A DNA stretch of 64,000 bases from Butyrivibrio sp. GTDB taxonomy: Bacteria; Bacillota_A; Clostridia; Lachnospirales; Lachnospiraceae. How positions within the stretch are numbered: position 1 is the stretch's first letter; the number at the start of each line of letters is the position of its first letter. This document shows, piece by piece, positions 33,981 to 42,446 of the stretch. Both the position numbers and the translations under genes were made by a program. The stretch lies in contig JAILOW010000095.1 in assembly GCA_024690635.1 (NCBI GenBank), positions 15,913 to 79,912 on the forward strand, given 5' to 3'. A model generated the notes under the pieces. That model was given only the letters and a program-made list of their open reading frames with translations. It searched no databases and had not been told where the DNA came from.

Positions 33981-34739
33981 TTACCTTTCTTTTCTTAGTT
34001 CTATGCTTTCTTTTACTTTAGCGTGACGCTTTCTTTCAGCTTTAGTGGCTTCCTGCGCCAAGAGTTCTTTATATATCTTTTGGACCTTTTCAACAGAGTA
34101 TACATCGGGAAGCGTCTCTATATCTTTTGCCAGATATTTTACGCCCCTGCTACCATGACCTTCTTTAACAATGGCCGTGCGTTCTCTGTTTCGCAGCATG
34201 CTAAAATACGGCGCATCTTTGCTGTTTCTTGTTATTCCGCAGTAGTCGAATTTAAAGTTCATATTGGTACATACAACGTTATATACGTTATCATATAGCG
34301 CTTCTAACATTTTTACATGCTTATAATTCTGGTTAAACGGATTCATCATGGAATCCTCAAAGGGACCGGATATTCTCCATGCAGAGTTGTATAGATTGCC
34401 CTGTAAAGTATAGGTTTTTTCCTTTCTTGACTTACACTCTACGCAGAATATGCCTTTTGTTGTTATTGCCACTACGTCTATCTCAGTTTCACGCTCGGCT
34501 GCTTCATCGTATTCGCTGTGACAAGCCATAAATCCGTCGTACTCTTCTTTTGTCATCTTATTAAAGATCACATTTCTTATAATCTTTGCCCCGAGTTCTT
34601 TTTGAAGAGCGTTGGCTACGTCTTCTTCGTACCAGTCTCCGCGCTTTTTTCTTATAAAGCTGCCAATAGCGAGCTGAAAAAGGACAAGCAGCGAATATGT
34701 TCCAAATATTATCAGTATTATTTTAAAAATAATGTTCAT
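33981..34739 (-). CDS. Membrane-anchored NERD-domain nuclease-like protein
   Basis: 252 residues. One N-terminal transmembrane helix (about 4-28), then a NERD domain with the restriction-like core EIDVVAITTKGIFCVECKSRK (Asp about 88, Glu-x-Lys about 100). NERD proteins are related to Holliday junction and restriction nucleases; the role in plasmids is not settled. A basic helical tail ends the protein. It may cut DNA near the membrane, for example during transfer or as defence. Confidence 0.75.
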   Translation of the reverse strand: MNIIFKIILIIFGTYSLLVLFQLAIGSFIRKKRGDWYEEDVANALQKELGAKIIRNVIFNKMTKEEYDGFMACHSEYDEAAERETEIDVVAITTKGIFCVECKSRKEKTYTLQGNLYNSAWRISGPFEDSMMNPFNQNYKHVKMLEALYDNVYNVVCTNMNFKFDYCGITRNSKDAPYFSMLRNRERTAIVKEGHGSRGVKYLAKDIETLPDVYSVEKVQKIYKELLAQEATKAERKRHAKVKESIELRKER

Positions 34740-34754
34740 CTTTTAAATCACCTC

Positions 34755-34805
34755 TCTATATATAGTATGGGAGGACATGATATTATGTGTATTTTCTGTA
34801 CAGTA
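34755..34805 (-). promoter_or_regulatory. Element promoter with CTGTACAG box (24-nt spacing)
   Basis: Box 34796-34803, AAAA, ACAT at box+8, then TCCCATACTATATATAG on the minus strand. Its sequence after CATA equals that of the plus-strand copy at 15860. Confidence 0.8.
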
Positions 34806-34819
34806 TGCAATGATGCCCT

Positions 34820-34850
34820 AAAAAAAGAGGGTGCCGAAACACCCTCTTTA
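34820..34850 (-). terminator. Rho-independent terminator of sigma gene
   Basis: AAAGAGGGTG TTTCG GCACCCTCTTTTTT hairpin on the minus strand. Confidence 0.9.
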
Positions 34851-34866
34851 AAGTTTTTCCCACTGC

Positions 34867-35823
34867 TTAAGACGCTTCATCAAAATCGCCATTGTTAAAT
34901 GCGTTGAAAAGGTCTTCATCAGCAGCCTGAGTGCTGTTGTCGCACTCTTTGACGATCTGCTCACGGACAGGCGCGTAGTTGCGTATCCTTGAATCGTTTC
35001 CAAGCACCAGTCTGATACGGCTCTTACGTCTCTCGATGTAGATGCCGTTGAACTTGGTCTTGGTAGCAACTTCGTCGTCGCCGAAGCTTTCCCTGCGCTC
35101 TGCGGGAGTCATCTTGGTAAGCTTTCTGACAATCGTTGTAGTAGATACAGGCTCGCCGGACATGAATGTTTCCTGTGCGAGGAACATATCAAAGCTTGTC
35201 AGATTGTCCTGCATGGCACCATGTACATTATCATGCAGCTCTTTCTGCAGAACGATTGTAACAGGATCAGCGCCTGTTCCGCCAAGATTGTGATTCTCGG
35301 AGACTGCTTCGAAGGAATTAGTGATTGTTGAATCATACTTCATTGCCTTCTTAACTGTCTCAAGAGACTCACCTGTGTACTGAGCAAGGATCTCAGGGTG
35401 TCCCATAAAATCGCTATAGGACGCCTTGCCAAGTTCGCGAGCTGCAGTATTGAGCTTTCTTGCGATCTTGGTGTAATACTCTGTTGTGCCCTCGCCCTTC
35501 TGAGCGCCTTTAATGCCGTCCTTTTTGTTTCCTCTCATGCCTTCAATAATGTAAGGCAGGAAGTAGGTTGCAGGAGTTGCCTTCTTTGCGTCGTACAAAG
35601 GAAGGACCTTTAACACTGCGAGCGCTGCGAGCTGGTGAAGATCATCGTATTCAGCATATGCTGTAAGATGATTTTCTTTAATGCAATAGCTCACAAGGTT
35701 GTAAAGGAAGTTCAGAATGAACATAGCCCATTCATCACCTGTGATCTCGCCAGTTTTATACTTCTCCTGCATTGCGATAACTTCTGAGTTATCCTTGGAA
35801 TAATCCATCGCATATTCAGCCAT
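34867..35823 (-). CDS. Element-encoded sigma-70 family factor
   Basis: 318 residues, AUG after AAGGAGGAAAACAA. Region 2 is clear: YDDLHQLAALAVLKVLPLYD followed by ATYFLPYIIEGMRGN (about 57-100), the core-binding and -10 melting part. Region 3 follows as LNTAARELG ... HPEILAQYTGESLETVKKAM (about 125-170). Region 4 is present but diverged: VSTTTIVRKLTKMTPAERR and a basic helix YIERRKSRIRLVL. A diverged region 4 fits use of an unusual -35 sequence. It sits behind its own element promoter and a host-type promoter, and is the best candidate to read the YCCATAYTTA promoters. Confidence 0.8.
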   Translation of the reverse strand: MAEYAMDYSKDNSEVIAMQEKYKTGEITGDEWAMFILNFLYNLVSYCIKENHLTAYAEYDDLHQLAALAVLKVLPLYDAKKATPATYFLPYIIEGMRGNKKDGIKGAQKGEGTTEYYTKIARKLNTAARELGKASYSDFMGHPEILAQYTGESLETVKKAMKYDSTITNSFEAVSENHNLGGTGADPVTIVLQKELHDNVHGAMQDNLTSFDMFLAQETFMSGEPVSTTTIVRKLTKMTPAERRESFGDDEVATKTKFNGIYIERRKSRIRLVLGNDSRIRNYAPVREQIVKECDNSTQAADEDLFNAFNNGDFDEAS

Positions 35824-36004
35824 TTGTTTTCCTCCTTAACAGCTGTGGTGCGACAGAATGGACTGTGGATAGCGCCTCTAATGTTCGCTTCACCTCCCTG
35901 ATGTCTTTGGGACGCTCATGGGGTGAAGTATTATAGAGGTCACATACCCTCCTGTTAGATGGGGTGGGAGTCATCTCTTGGTCCTCCTGTCTGCTAGTTT
36001 AATA
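35824..36004 (-). promoter_or_regulatory. Long structured leader of sigma gene
   Basis: About 180 nt separate the element promoter from the sigma ATG. The leader can fold into a stem pairing CTTCACC with GGTGAAG, extended by CTCTAAT against ATAGAG (35880-35936), with several other G-rich and C-rich stretches. No ORF with a ribosome site is seen. It does not match a riboswitch class I know; translational control or processing is possible. Confidence 0.45.
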
Positions 36005-36023
36005 TTACATTAGAAGTATGGGA
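36005..36023 (-). promoter_or_regulatory. Element promoter motif of sigma gene (self-activation)
   Basis: Minus-strand TCTCCCATACTTCTAATGTAAT. At 23 nt upstream lies CTGTTAGA, a half match to the CTGTACAG box. Confidence 0.6.
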
Positions 36024-36129
36024 GAACCTAAGGCCGACTCTAAAACTGTTAGACGTGTGCCTTCTGTTGCGGTTGGCAACTATCTTCTGCGTAATAATTG
36101 CCGATTGCTTGTTACACTAACCAATAACA

Positions 36130-36157
36130 ATTATACACATGTTTAACAAAAAAACAA
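36130..36157 (-). promoter_or_regulatory. Host-type (sigma-A) promoter upstream of sigma gene
   Basis: Minus-strand TTGTTT (36152-36157), 16 nt, TATAAT (36130-36135), about 310 nt before the sigma ATG. It would let host RNA polymerase start sigma synthesis before the self-activating promoter takes over (inference). Confidence 0.5.
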
Positions 36158-36455
36158 GTGTCTATGATTGATGTATTTTATTAAGATTTTTTAGACTAAT
36201 TTTATATCTTGTTTATAGTCGTGAAAACGCACAATGATAGGTATTTACCGATATTCCGCGCCTTTTTATTTCATTGTTATGCCCTTTATTCTGTAATTTT
36301 ATTTCTGGTTTTTTGTCAATTTTGTGGCTTTTTGTTTGTTTTTAGAAAGCATAAAACAAACATTTATTAGTACAACTGTTCGACTTTTTGAGCCATAAAC
36401 GTAATACCGCGCGCCATGTCTTAATTCACATACATTCGTCGTATTTTGGGCATAA
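36158..36455 (-). other. AT-rich gene-free stretch
   Basis: About 300 nt with no credible ORF and long A/T runs. It contains another TTGACA on the minus strand (near 36330), followed 17 nt later by TTACAGAATAAA, which could be a second host-type promoter. No iterons or clear inverted repeats were found by eye. Origin or centromere function can be neither shown nor excluded. Confidence 0.4.
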
Positions 36456-36494
36456 TAAAACCCCTGTATTTTGCAATACAGAGGTCTTATTTTT
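36456..36494 (-). terminator. Rho-independent terminator
   Basis: CCTCTGTATTGCAAAATACAGGGGTTTTATTATG hairpin region on the minus strand after the SMC-like gene. Confidence 0.8.
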
Positions 36495-36499
36495 AGGAT

Positions 36500-38326
36500 T
36501 TAGGCTGCAGATACCTCGCCCTTTACGATATCAACAATAGGAATACTGTGAGCTTTTATAGCATCAACAGACTCCTTGTGGTCTACAGCAGCAAATACGA
36601 CATGGTCATATTCGCTCTGGTATGCCTGGATGATATCAAGAAGAGCATTAAAGTTCTCTGCGTCCATTACGGACAGCTCGTCAATGAAAAGGATACGAGT
36701 TCCGGAGAGGGAGTTGAGCATGTCCATGATCATGAACAGCATATATGCCTTCTCGCCACCTGAAAGGTTTTCGTAAGGAAGCATGCCGTTGCCAGTATCC
36801 ATAAGGATCCTGATACCGTCCTCGGGGATAATTGAGAACGATACATCGCTTCTTATTTTCTTGGAACGCTCATTGATAAGCTCCTCAAAGACTTTTACAT
36901 ACTTGGCGATGATGGCAACTCTCACACAGCCCTTTTCACCGAATGCCTTTATGAGGTACTCTGCGGTCTCAAGCTCCTCGCTCATAACGGCGATGTTCGA
37001 CAGGATGGTAACGCCCTGCTCGTACTCCTCGATGAGAGAGAGAAGCTTCTTGCAGTTTGCAAGCTCTTCTTCTACACCTGCATCATCAGGAATATCCATC
37101 TCGGGCTTTTCGGGGATCTCGACTTTGTTGTCTTCAATCTCCTTGATGCGTCTTGCCAGATCGACCTTTCTCTCATACATGTCTTTTGAACGATTGTATG
37201 ACTCGATCTCCTTATGGACATCAGACAAAGCTTCTTCGGTCTTCTTGACCTCAGCATCAAGAGCTTTGATACCCTCTTTGGTAGCCTCAATGGATTCTGA
37301 AATCTCCTCTTTAGCCACGCTTTTGTCGGTGTGGCATGTGATAAGGGGAGAGATCGGACAGATGGGCTTTTCAAGTGCTGTAAGCGTTACTTCAAGCTGC
37401 TTTAAAGCACTTGTCATGCCTGCGTACTGAACGTTCTGGTTGCGCCTTGATTCTTCAATCTTTGCAACTTTTTCAGTAAGAGCATCCTTGACGGCAGGAT
37501 TGGGACGCTCGGCAGAGATAGATGCGTATTCAGCCTTTAATGAGCTGATTATCTCTTCCTGCTTCTTGGCGTTTTCCATCGCTGCCTGATATGCCTTCTT
37601 TTTTACCTCAAGGACCTCACGCTTGTTCATGACCTCTGTATAGAGGGCAATCTTTTCTTCAACTTCTGACTTGACCGCTGCTTTCTCCTTGGGCTTAGTC
37701 TCATAGAGCGCCTTTTTCTCGGCGATACGAGCTTTAAGGTCCTTGCGGGAGCTTTTGAGCATGTCAAGGAAGTTGTCGATATCTGCCATATCGATGTCCT
37801 CAGCAGGAAGGTTTGCGTCGATGCAATCCAGTATCTGAGGATTGGTCTTATCAAGGTTATCAACGATAAACTTGATATCAATCTTCTCAGGGATGTAATC
37901 CAAGATAAACTTGGAAAATTCCTGAGGCTTCATGTTTGCGACCACCTCTGCTGATGAGAGCACCTTTACCTTGTCAATGGGAATACCGCAAACATCCTCA
38001 ATCTTTTCGTTGAGCTTGGCTGCAGTAGTCTTGACTCCGTCTACCATGAACTTAGACGGCTTAGTGCGATGCTTCGACCTTGAAAATACAATGTCGGAGC
38101 CATCAGCGGGATCCGTGAGGGTTATTGCAACCATTGCCTCGTCCGCATCATTGTTAATGATACTTCCGTCCGGCTCCTCACCTGCAAGGGCATAGCGAAT
38201 GGCATTTAGTATGGATGTCTTACCGATGCCGTTCTTACCTACAAGGGCTGCAATCTTGGGGATATTGAAATCAACTGACCCCTTGTAGCCCATGAAGTTG
38301 ACTACACGTAAGTGCTTTATAACCAT
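36500..38326 (-). CDS. SMC/Rad50-like ATPase
   Basis: 608 residues from the ATG at 38326 behind AAAGGAGGAACCAGTT; a longer frame crosses the promoter. Walker A GKNGIGKTS (about 32), a central coiled coil (about 180-480) with a hook-like Cys pair PICPISPLITCH (about 316), signature LSGGEKAYM (about 520) and Walker B ILFIDELSVMD (about 550). It resembles a short Rad50/SbcC arm without a partner nuclease beside it. It likely binds DNA ends or loops for replication or repair. Confidence 0.85.
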   Translation of the reverse strand: MVIKHLRVVNFMGYKGSVDFNIPKIAALVGKNGIGKTSILNAIRYALAGEEPDGSIINNDADEAMVAITLTDPADGSDIVFSRSKHRTKPSKFMVDGVKTTAAKLNEKIEDVCGIPIDKVKVLSSAEVVANMKPQEFSKFILDYIPEKIDIKFIVDNLDKTNPQILDCIDANLPAEDIDMADIDNFLDMLKSSRKDLKARIAEKKALYETKPKEKAAVKSEVEEKIALYTEVMNKREVLEVKKKAYQAAMENAKKQEEIISSLKAEYASISAERPNPAVKDALTEKVAKIEESRRNQNVQYAGMTSALKQLEVTLTALEKPICPISPLITCHTDKSVAKEEISESIEATKEGIKALDAEVKKTEEALSDVHKEIESYNRSKDMYERKVDLARRIKEIEDNKVEIPEKPEMDIPDDAGVEEELANCKKLLSLIEEYEQGVTILSNIAVMSEELETAEYLIKAFGEKGCVRVAIIAKYVKVFEELINERSKKIRSDVSFSIIPEDGIRILMDTGNGMLPYENLSGGEKAYMLFMIMDMLNSLSGTRILFIDELSVMDAENFNALLDIIQAYQSEYDHVVFAAVDHKESVDAIKAHSIPIVDIVKGEVSAA

Positions 38327-38370
38327 AACTGGTTCCTCCTTTTTCCTAATACTCCATTTCCAATTTTTAG

Positions 38371-38387
38371 TAACATAATAAATATGG
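38371..38387 (-). promoter_or_regulatory. Element promoter motif of SMC-like gene
   Basis: Minus-strand ACCATATTTATTATGTTAC, 45 nt before the ATG; no box. Confidence 0.55.
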
Positions 38388-38432
38388 TAAACATGAAAGA
38401 ATATAATAATCATTTTGATATTTGGGGCAAAG

Positions 38433-38460
38433 AAAAAGAGCCAGCACATAGCTGACTCTA
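38433..38460 (-). terminator. Rho-independent terminator
   Basis: AGAGTCAGCTATGTGCTGGCTCTTTTTC hairpin on the minus strand after the TM2-exonuclease gene. Confidence 0.8.
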
Positions 38461-38472
38461 AATATCTTTTTA

Positions 38473-39312
38473 TTATGTTCTTTGAAGCAGTGTCATAAGT
38501 ATTGCTCCGCACATCTTGCAGTCTGCAAGAGCGTTATGTGCGTTTTCGGTACTTATTCTTAAGTGTTTTGCCACCGTGACCTGCTTATAATTCTTTAGTT
38601 CTGAAATGTTTCTTCTTGCATAGCTGAGGGCGTCAAAATATCTTACATTTCCTTCAAATCCGCATCTTTCCATCGCATTTTTGATAAATTTAAAATCGAA
38701 TGGAGCGTTATAGGCCACAAAAAGTGTCTTTCCCTGGATCGCATCACCTGCAAACTCTCTAAAAGCTTCCATTGCACTTTTTTCGGACGGAGCGTCCTTT
38801 ATCATGGAATTAGTGATCCCATTGATAGCAGTTGCCTCAGCAGGGATCGTGACCGGTTGATTGATAAGAGTATAAAAAGTCTTTGTCGGTTCTCCGTTTT
38901 CATAAAGAATAGCGGCTATCGAGAGTATTCTGTCATAGTTAGGGTTAAGACCTGTTGTCTCGGTATCTACAACTATAAACCGTTCATTTAACTGCTTTAT
39001 ATTTTTTGGAGTATCTTTGGTTGAATGTGTTTCGAACTCAGGGCCATCTGTTACGGCCCTTGTCTCTGTCAAAGGAGCAACATAGTTTCGAGGATATGGC
39101 TGAACATCTTTTGTGCTTGCGATGTACACATTATGACCCGTATTGCTATTTTGCTTACTAAATTCCACAATGGCAAATATTACATCAATAAGCCATCCTA
39201 CACCACATATACCAAAGGTTAATAAGTAGATGACGCCTGCCACGGGCTGCTTTTTATAAAATCTGTATCCACCTGCCCATCCTAGAAATATTGCTAAGAG
39301 TAATCCTGTCAT
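38473..39312 (-). CDS. TM2 domain - DnaQ exonuclease fusion
   Basis: 279 residues. The first 45 are a TM2 domain: two membrane helices around a short turn with GYRFYKKQ and GVGWLIDVI. After a ~60-residue linker comes a DEDDh exonuclease: VVDTETTGLNP (about 114), VAYNAPFDFKFI (about 200) and HNALADCKM (about 260). This places a 3'-5' exonuclease at the inner membrane, a combination I do not know as a standard family. It follows the NYN gene by 41 nt without a clear promoter of its own. Confidence 0.8.
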   Translation of the reverse strand: MTGLLLAIFLGWAGGYRFYKKQPVAGVIYLLTFGICGVGWLIDVIFAIVEFSKQNSNTGHNVYIASTKDVQPYPRNYVAPLTETRAVTDGPEFETHSTKDTPKNIKQLNERFIVVDTETTGLNPNYDRILSIAAILYENGEPTKTFYTLINQPVTIPAEATAINGITNSMIKDAPSEKSAMEAFREFAGDAIQGKTLFVAYNAPFDFKFIKNAMERCGFEGNVRYFDALSYARRNISELKNYKQVTVAKHLRISTENAHNALADCKMCGAILMTLLQRT

Positions 39313-39353
39313 TTGTATTCTCCTGTAATATATGATCTAACTGTTATAGTATA

Positions 39354-40769
39354 CTATTTCTTTGCTTTATAATGGAGCTTTATGTTACTTAAATCTTCCA
39401 TATCAAGCTCTATCTGGTTCTTTATTCTCTTGTTTACAAAGTTCTTTTTTTCCTCATCAGTCATGGCTATCCTTGTTTTTGCAAGAGCATCTTCAAAGAC
39501 TTTTATCATATCAAGGGAAAGCGTTTCTTTTATGGTCTTTGCGATATCTTTCTGCAGAGCGTCATGTTTGATATCAAGAGCGTTTCCTGCATAAAAGTCA
39601 TCAAGATAGCAATATCTTAAGCCGTGAGCAGACAGGGCGGTCTTTAAAGCACTGGAACAACTGTCCCTTTCTACCATTACAAAGAAGTTGGCTTCAGGGA
39701 TTTCCTCTATAAGCCCCCAATAATCAGAGTCGCTTGATACAAGGACAAAAGAGTCAATGTTGTTAGAATAAAACTCCTTGCTTATCCTTGTTGCCACTTT
39801 AATGTCCGTGAGGGACTTATTGTCTTTAATCCTCTCAATGAGAATATACTCAACCGGAATATCGACATAGGAACTAAGTATTTCCCACGCAGATGCAGCG
39901 TGAATATCGTCAAAGAGGATGAGCTTGTCTATCTTTGACATCTTGTCCGCATCAAGGTTTTTTATGGCTGCGCAGAGCCTGTATGGATCTGAATTTTCAC
40001 AGTCTACTACAACAACACATCTATTACTGTTTTCAATAAAGGCATATATGTCTTCTTTGGTTTTACTGCTTGCGTCACATACAAGGTTTAAATCTTTAAA
40101 CTCTTCACCGTGCCACTTGTACAGAAGTGTGATGAACTTCTTATCACTTATAAGGATGTTCCCTTCGTCTTCAACAGGCCAGTTCATATACTGCTTATAA
40201 GGGTACAACTTGGTGTTTTCGTAGAATAAACTTGCAGCGTCTTTAGTGCCCTGCGCTGAAAGCCCGTTAGGCATGATATAGATGTTTGACAGATAATCCC
40301 ATTTAATCCATTCGGGGAATAGATCCTTGCAGTTATTTATCCTGTTTTGAATATTCCTATTGAGATTTATCATGTAAGGCGTTGGGTCTTTTAGATTGGA
40401 ATATATATCTGTAATCCCTTCATGATAAAGATAGTCCATAAGGTCTTGTGGCATGAGGTCTGGCATATTCATTATGCTGACCTGGTCATATTTGATCGCA
40501 TCAAGGACCTTTTTAAAATTATGCATCAGAGATGAGCGCAGTTTACATAGGCACCTTATTATCTTAGCTCTTTTGTCATTTTCCAGTTTTTCAAATTCGT
40601 CAATCAAAAAAGAGCCTGCACTGGTCTCAAAAAATCGCTTGTTTACGCCAAGCAGATATGCCACTTTTGATACTATTTCATACTGCCCGGTTCTAAACAT
40701 TGACGGCTCGTTATTTGATGGTATTTCATTTAGTGCAGCCGCCAGGGCTTCATTGATATTACTGTCCAT
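39354..40769 (-). CDS. NYN/PIN-like ribonuclease domain protein
   Basis: 471 residues. About 240 N-terminal helical residues of unknown role precede a NYN domain: CVVVVDCENSDPYRL (first Asp/Glu pair, about 254), KLILFDD, and VLVSSDSDYWGLIEEI (about 345), the acidic metal-binding set of this PIN-like nuclease family. Such domains often cut RNA. A basic C-terminal tail follows. Ribosome site CAGGAGGCAAAAAGT. It lies in an operon with a 61-residue protein upstream and the TM2-exonuclease downstream. Confidence 0.75.
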   Translation of the reverse strand: MDSNINEALAAALNEIPSNNEPSMFRTGQYEIVSKVAYLLGVNKRFFETSAGSFLIDEFEKLENDKRAKIIRCLCKLRSSLMHNFKKVLDAIKYDQVSIMNMPDLMPQDLMDYLYHEGITDIYSNLKDPTPYMINLNRNIQNRINNCKDLFPEWIKWDYLSNIYIMPNGLSAQGTKDAASLFYENTKLYPYKQYMNWPVEDEGNILISDKKFITLLYKWHGEEFKDLNLVCDASSKTKEDIYAFIENSNRCVVVVDCENSDPYRLCAAIKNLDADKMSKIDKLILFDDIHAASAWEILSSYVDIPVEYILIERIKDNKSLTDIKVATRISKEFYSNNIDSFVLVSSDSDYWGLIEEIPEANFFVMVERDSCSSALKTALSAHGLRYCYLDDFYAGNALDIKHDALQKDIAKTIKETLSLDMIKVFEDALAKTRIAMTDEEKKNFVNKRIKNQIELDMEDLSNIKLHYKAKK

Positions 40770-40786
40770 ACTTTTTGCCTCCTGTT

Positions 40787-40972
40787 TTATCTGTCTATAT
40801 TGCTGCGCATGAGCATGGCGTGGGCTTCGCCGTAGTTTTTTGTAGTAAGAACGACGTGTTTTTTGGCATCATATACTTTGATGTCAATAAACTTAGACGT
40901 TGCCTTATCGTATCGATATACCATCTTTGCCTTACCGTAGCTCTCTGCTGTATCGGTGTGATATTGTCTCAT
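40787..40972 (-). CDS. Small hypothetical protein
   Basis: 61 residues, basic, AUG after GGAGGCAGACAA. It has a compact beta-rich pattern (MVYRYDKATSKFIDIKVYD). First gene of the NYN operon, about 160 nt after its promoter. Unknown role. Confidence 0.6.
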   Translation of the reverse strand: MRQYHTDTAESYGKAKMVYRYDKATSKFIDIKVYDAKKHVVLTTKNYGEAHAMLMRSNIDR

Positions 40973-41132
40973 TTGTCTGCCTCCAACTGTTGATTGCTAG
41001 TGTTGTTACTCCTTAGCAGTCCTCAAAACAACAATCTTATGTTTGGGATACAAAATCTAATAGCGTATCGACACACCCCCATATCTCCACATGTAATGGG
41101 GTCTCCGTCATCGTCATAAACAATTAACGATT

Positions 41133-41180
41133 TCACTTAAAAGATGGGATATTGAAATGACTTATTGAATTTCTGTACAG
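41133..41180 (-). promoter_or_regulatory. Element promoter with CTGTACAG box (24-nt spacing)
   Basis: Box 41173-41180, AAA, 24 nt, then TCCCATCTTTTAAGTG. It drives the NYN operon through a leader of about 160 nt (40973-41132) in which I see no gene. Confidence 0.7.
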
Positions 41181-41281
41181 TCAAAACAGGAAATGTGCAA
41201 TTAGCAGAATAACTCTTGGTAATAGAATCAAACTGCTGTATAGAATATGTTTTTTGTCATTCAACCTGTGGCTTAGTATTT

Positions 41282-41302
41282 CAATCGTAAATTTTGCGAT
41301 TG
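41282..41302. other. 21-bp palindrome
   Basis: CAATCGTAAA T TTTGCGATTG is a near-perfect inverted repeat (ten pairs including one G.T) in a gene-free stretch (41181-41324), followed by TTTTA on the plus strand. Possible operator or terminator. Confidence 0.4.
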
Positions 41303-41324
41303 TTTTACGGTTTTTACGCATGAA

Positions 41325-41362
41325 AGAAGCGCCCACCCAGATGGGTGAACGCTCTTTGGGTA
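41325..41362. terminator. Terminator after small gene
   Basis: AAAGAGCGTTCACCC / GGGTGGGCGCTTCTTT hairpin beside the stop of the gene at 41377. Confidence 0.65.
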
Positions 41363-41376
41363 TTCAAATTCTTTTG

Positions 41377-41571
41377 TTAAACAAGTGCCTCATTTGCCGA
41401 AAGGAGCTTTTTTGCGTTTTTATAAGCTTTAAGAGTTCGTTTCAGGGCCTTACAAGCCTGTTTTTCTGTCATGCCACCTGTTTCCATCAAATTTTCAATA
41501 TCTTCGACAATGGCAAGCGCCTTTTGAAAATCTGCTTTTTCCTTGGCATACTCTTCGACTATTTGGCACAT
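41377..41571 (-). CDS. Small helical hypothetical protein
   Basis: 64 residues from the ATG at 41571, which has AAAGGAGTGAATCGT before it. The frame is open back to another ATG at 41637 (86 residues), but that one has no ribosome site and lies 12 nt after a CTGTACAG box (41649-41656). All-helical, Lys/Ala/Glu-rich. Unknown role. Confidence 0.55.
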   Translation of the reverse strand: MCQIVEEYAKEKADFQKALAIVEDIENLMETGGMTEKQACKALKRTLKAYKNAKKLLSANEALV

Positions 41572-41683
41572 ACGATTCACTCCTTTCTCAGTTTCTTTGA
41601 AGTATCTGACGTGCTCTGCTAATTCCTTGTAATACATATCTTTAACTTCTGTACAGTTAAAGTCATGTTATGGTTTATATTTT

Positions 41684-42445
41684 TCACCGTTTATCGCCAT
41701 GAGAAATGTCATGTGATGCAACTTTTGAATACTGATTGGTGCTAAGAGAGTGGTAGACTTCATTTAATATCGTTCCATCTGCAATGTTTTTGTCATCAAA
41801 CTGCCTTAGTATGAGGTCTTTATACAGATGGTCGCCATTCTTTGTTGCCTGGAGCCGCGCCGTATTATATACCTCTTTCAGTTCTTTTAATTCTTCGTGT
41901 TTTTGGGCGGCCTGCCCTAAGATATATTTATCTTCTTTAGGGCTTTTGGCCCCGTGCCATTTAAACTTATACTCAAAGAAGTTTTTTAAGTCCTGCTCTT
42001 CTTTGTGTTCAGCCGATCTTATATGTACAAGCTGTTGCCCCCATGTCTTTGCAAGTTTCGTGGTCTTTTCGAAGTCTTTGGCGCTTTGTATGGGCGCGTG
42101 CTGCGTATAATCGCAAAGTCTTTTAATATCCCGTATCTCGACGTGATCTATACTTAAGTATGAGATATCTTTATTTATCTCAAACCCGTTTTTTTGTTCG
42201 TTGGCCGTAACAATGCCTAAGAAGACATCTTCATTAGTGATAAGGACGGATAATATGCGGTCTATGCTCCCGTTTGCCCCTTTTGATATGGGAATACCGT
42301 CAAGTCTAAATTCATCCTGACTTGTTATACCGCTCTGGGCTTTTTCTTTAAGCTCATTAAGGAGCAGGTTCCAGTCGTGGACTATGTCTTCCTGCTCCTT
42401 GGTTTCACACTTAATATTTAAATGACAGCACCTTACAATACCCAT
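41684..42445 (-). CDS. Hypothetical protein
   Basis: 253 residues, soluble, Lys/Glu-rich with several long helices in the second half. No motif recognised. It starts 1 nt after the preceding 73-residue gene, in the operon headed by the RecD2-like helicase at 45038. Confidence 0.6.
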   Translation of the reverse strand: MGIVRCCHLNIKCETKEQEDIVHDWNLLLNELKEKAQSGITSQDEFRLDGIPISKGANGSIDRILSVLITNEDVFLGIVTANEQKNGFEINKDISYLSIDHVEIRDIKRLCDYTQHAPIQSAKDFEKTTKLAKTWGQQLVHIRSAEHKEEQDLKNFFEYKFKWHGAKSPKEDKYILGQAAQKHEELKELKEVYNTARLQATKNGDHLYKDLILRQFDDKNIADGTILNEVYHSLSTNQYSKVASHDISHGDKR

Positions 42446-42446
42446 A

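Noticed and set aside
36783..37430. Plus-strand ORF of 215 codons
   Set aside because: Antisense shadow of the SMC-like ATPase gene; composition is that of a reverse-strand frame.
38327..38512. N-terminal extension of the SMC-like ATPase
   Set aside because: The extra 62 codons cross the promoter motif and overlap the next gene; the ATG at 38326 has GGAGG and begins with the normal Rad50-like start.
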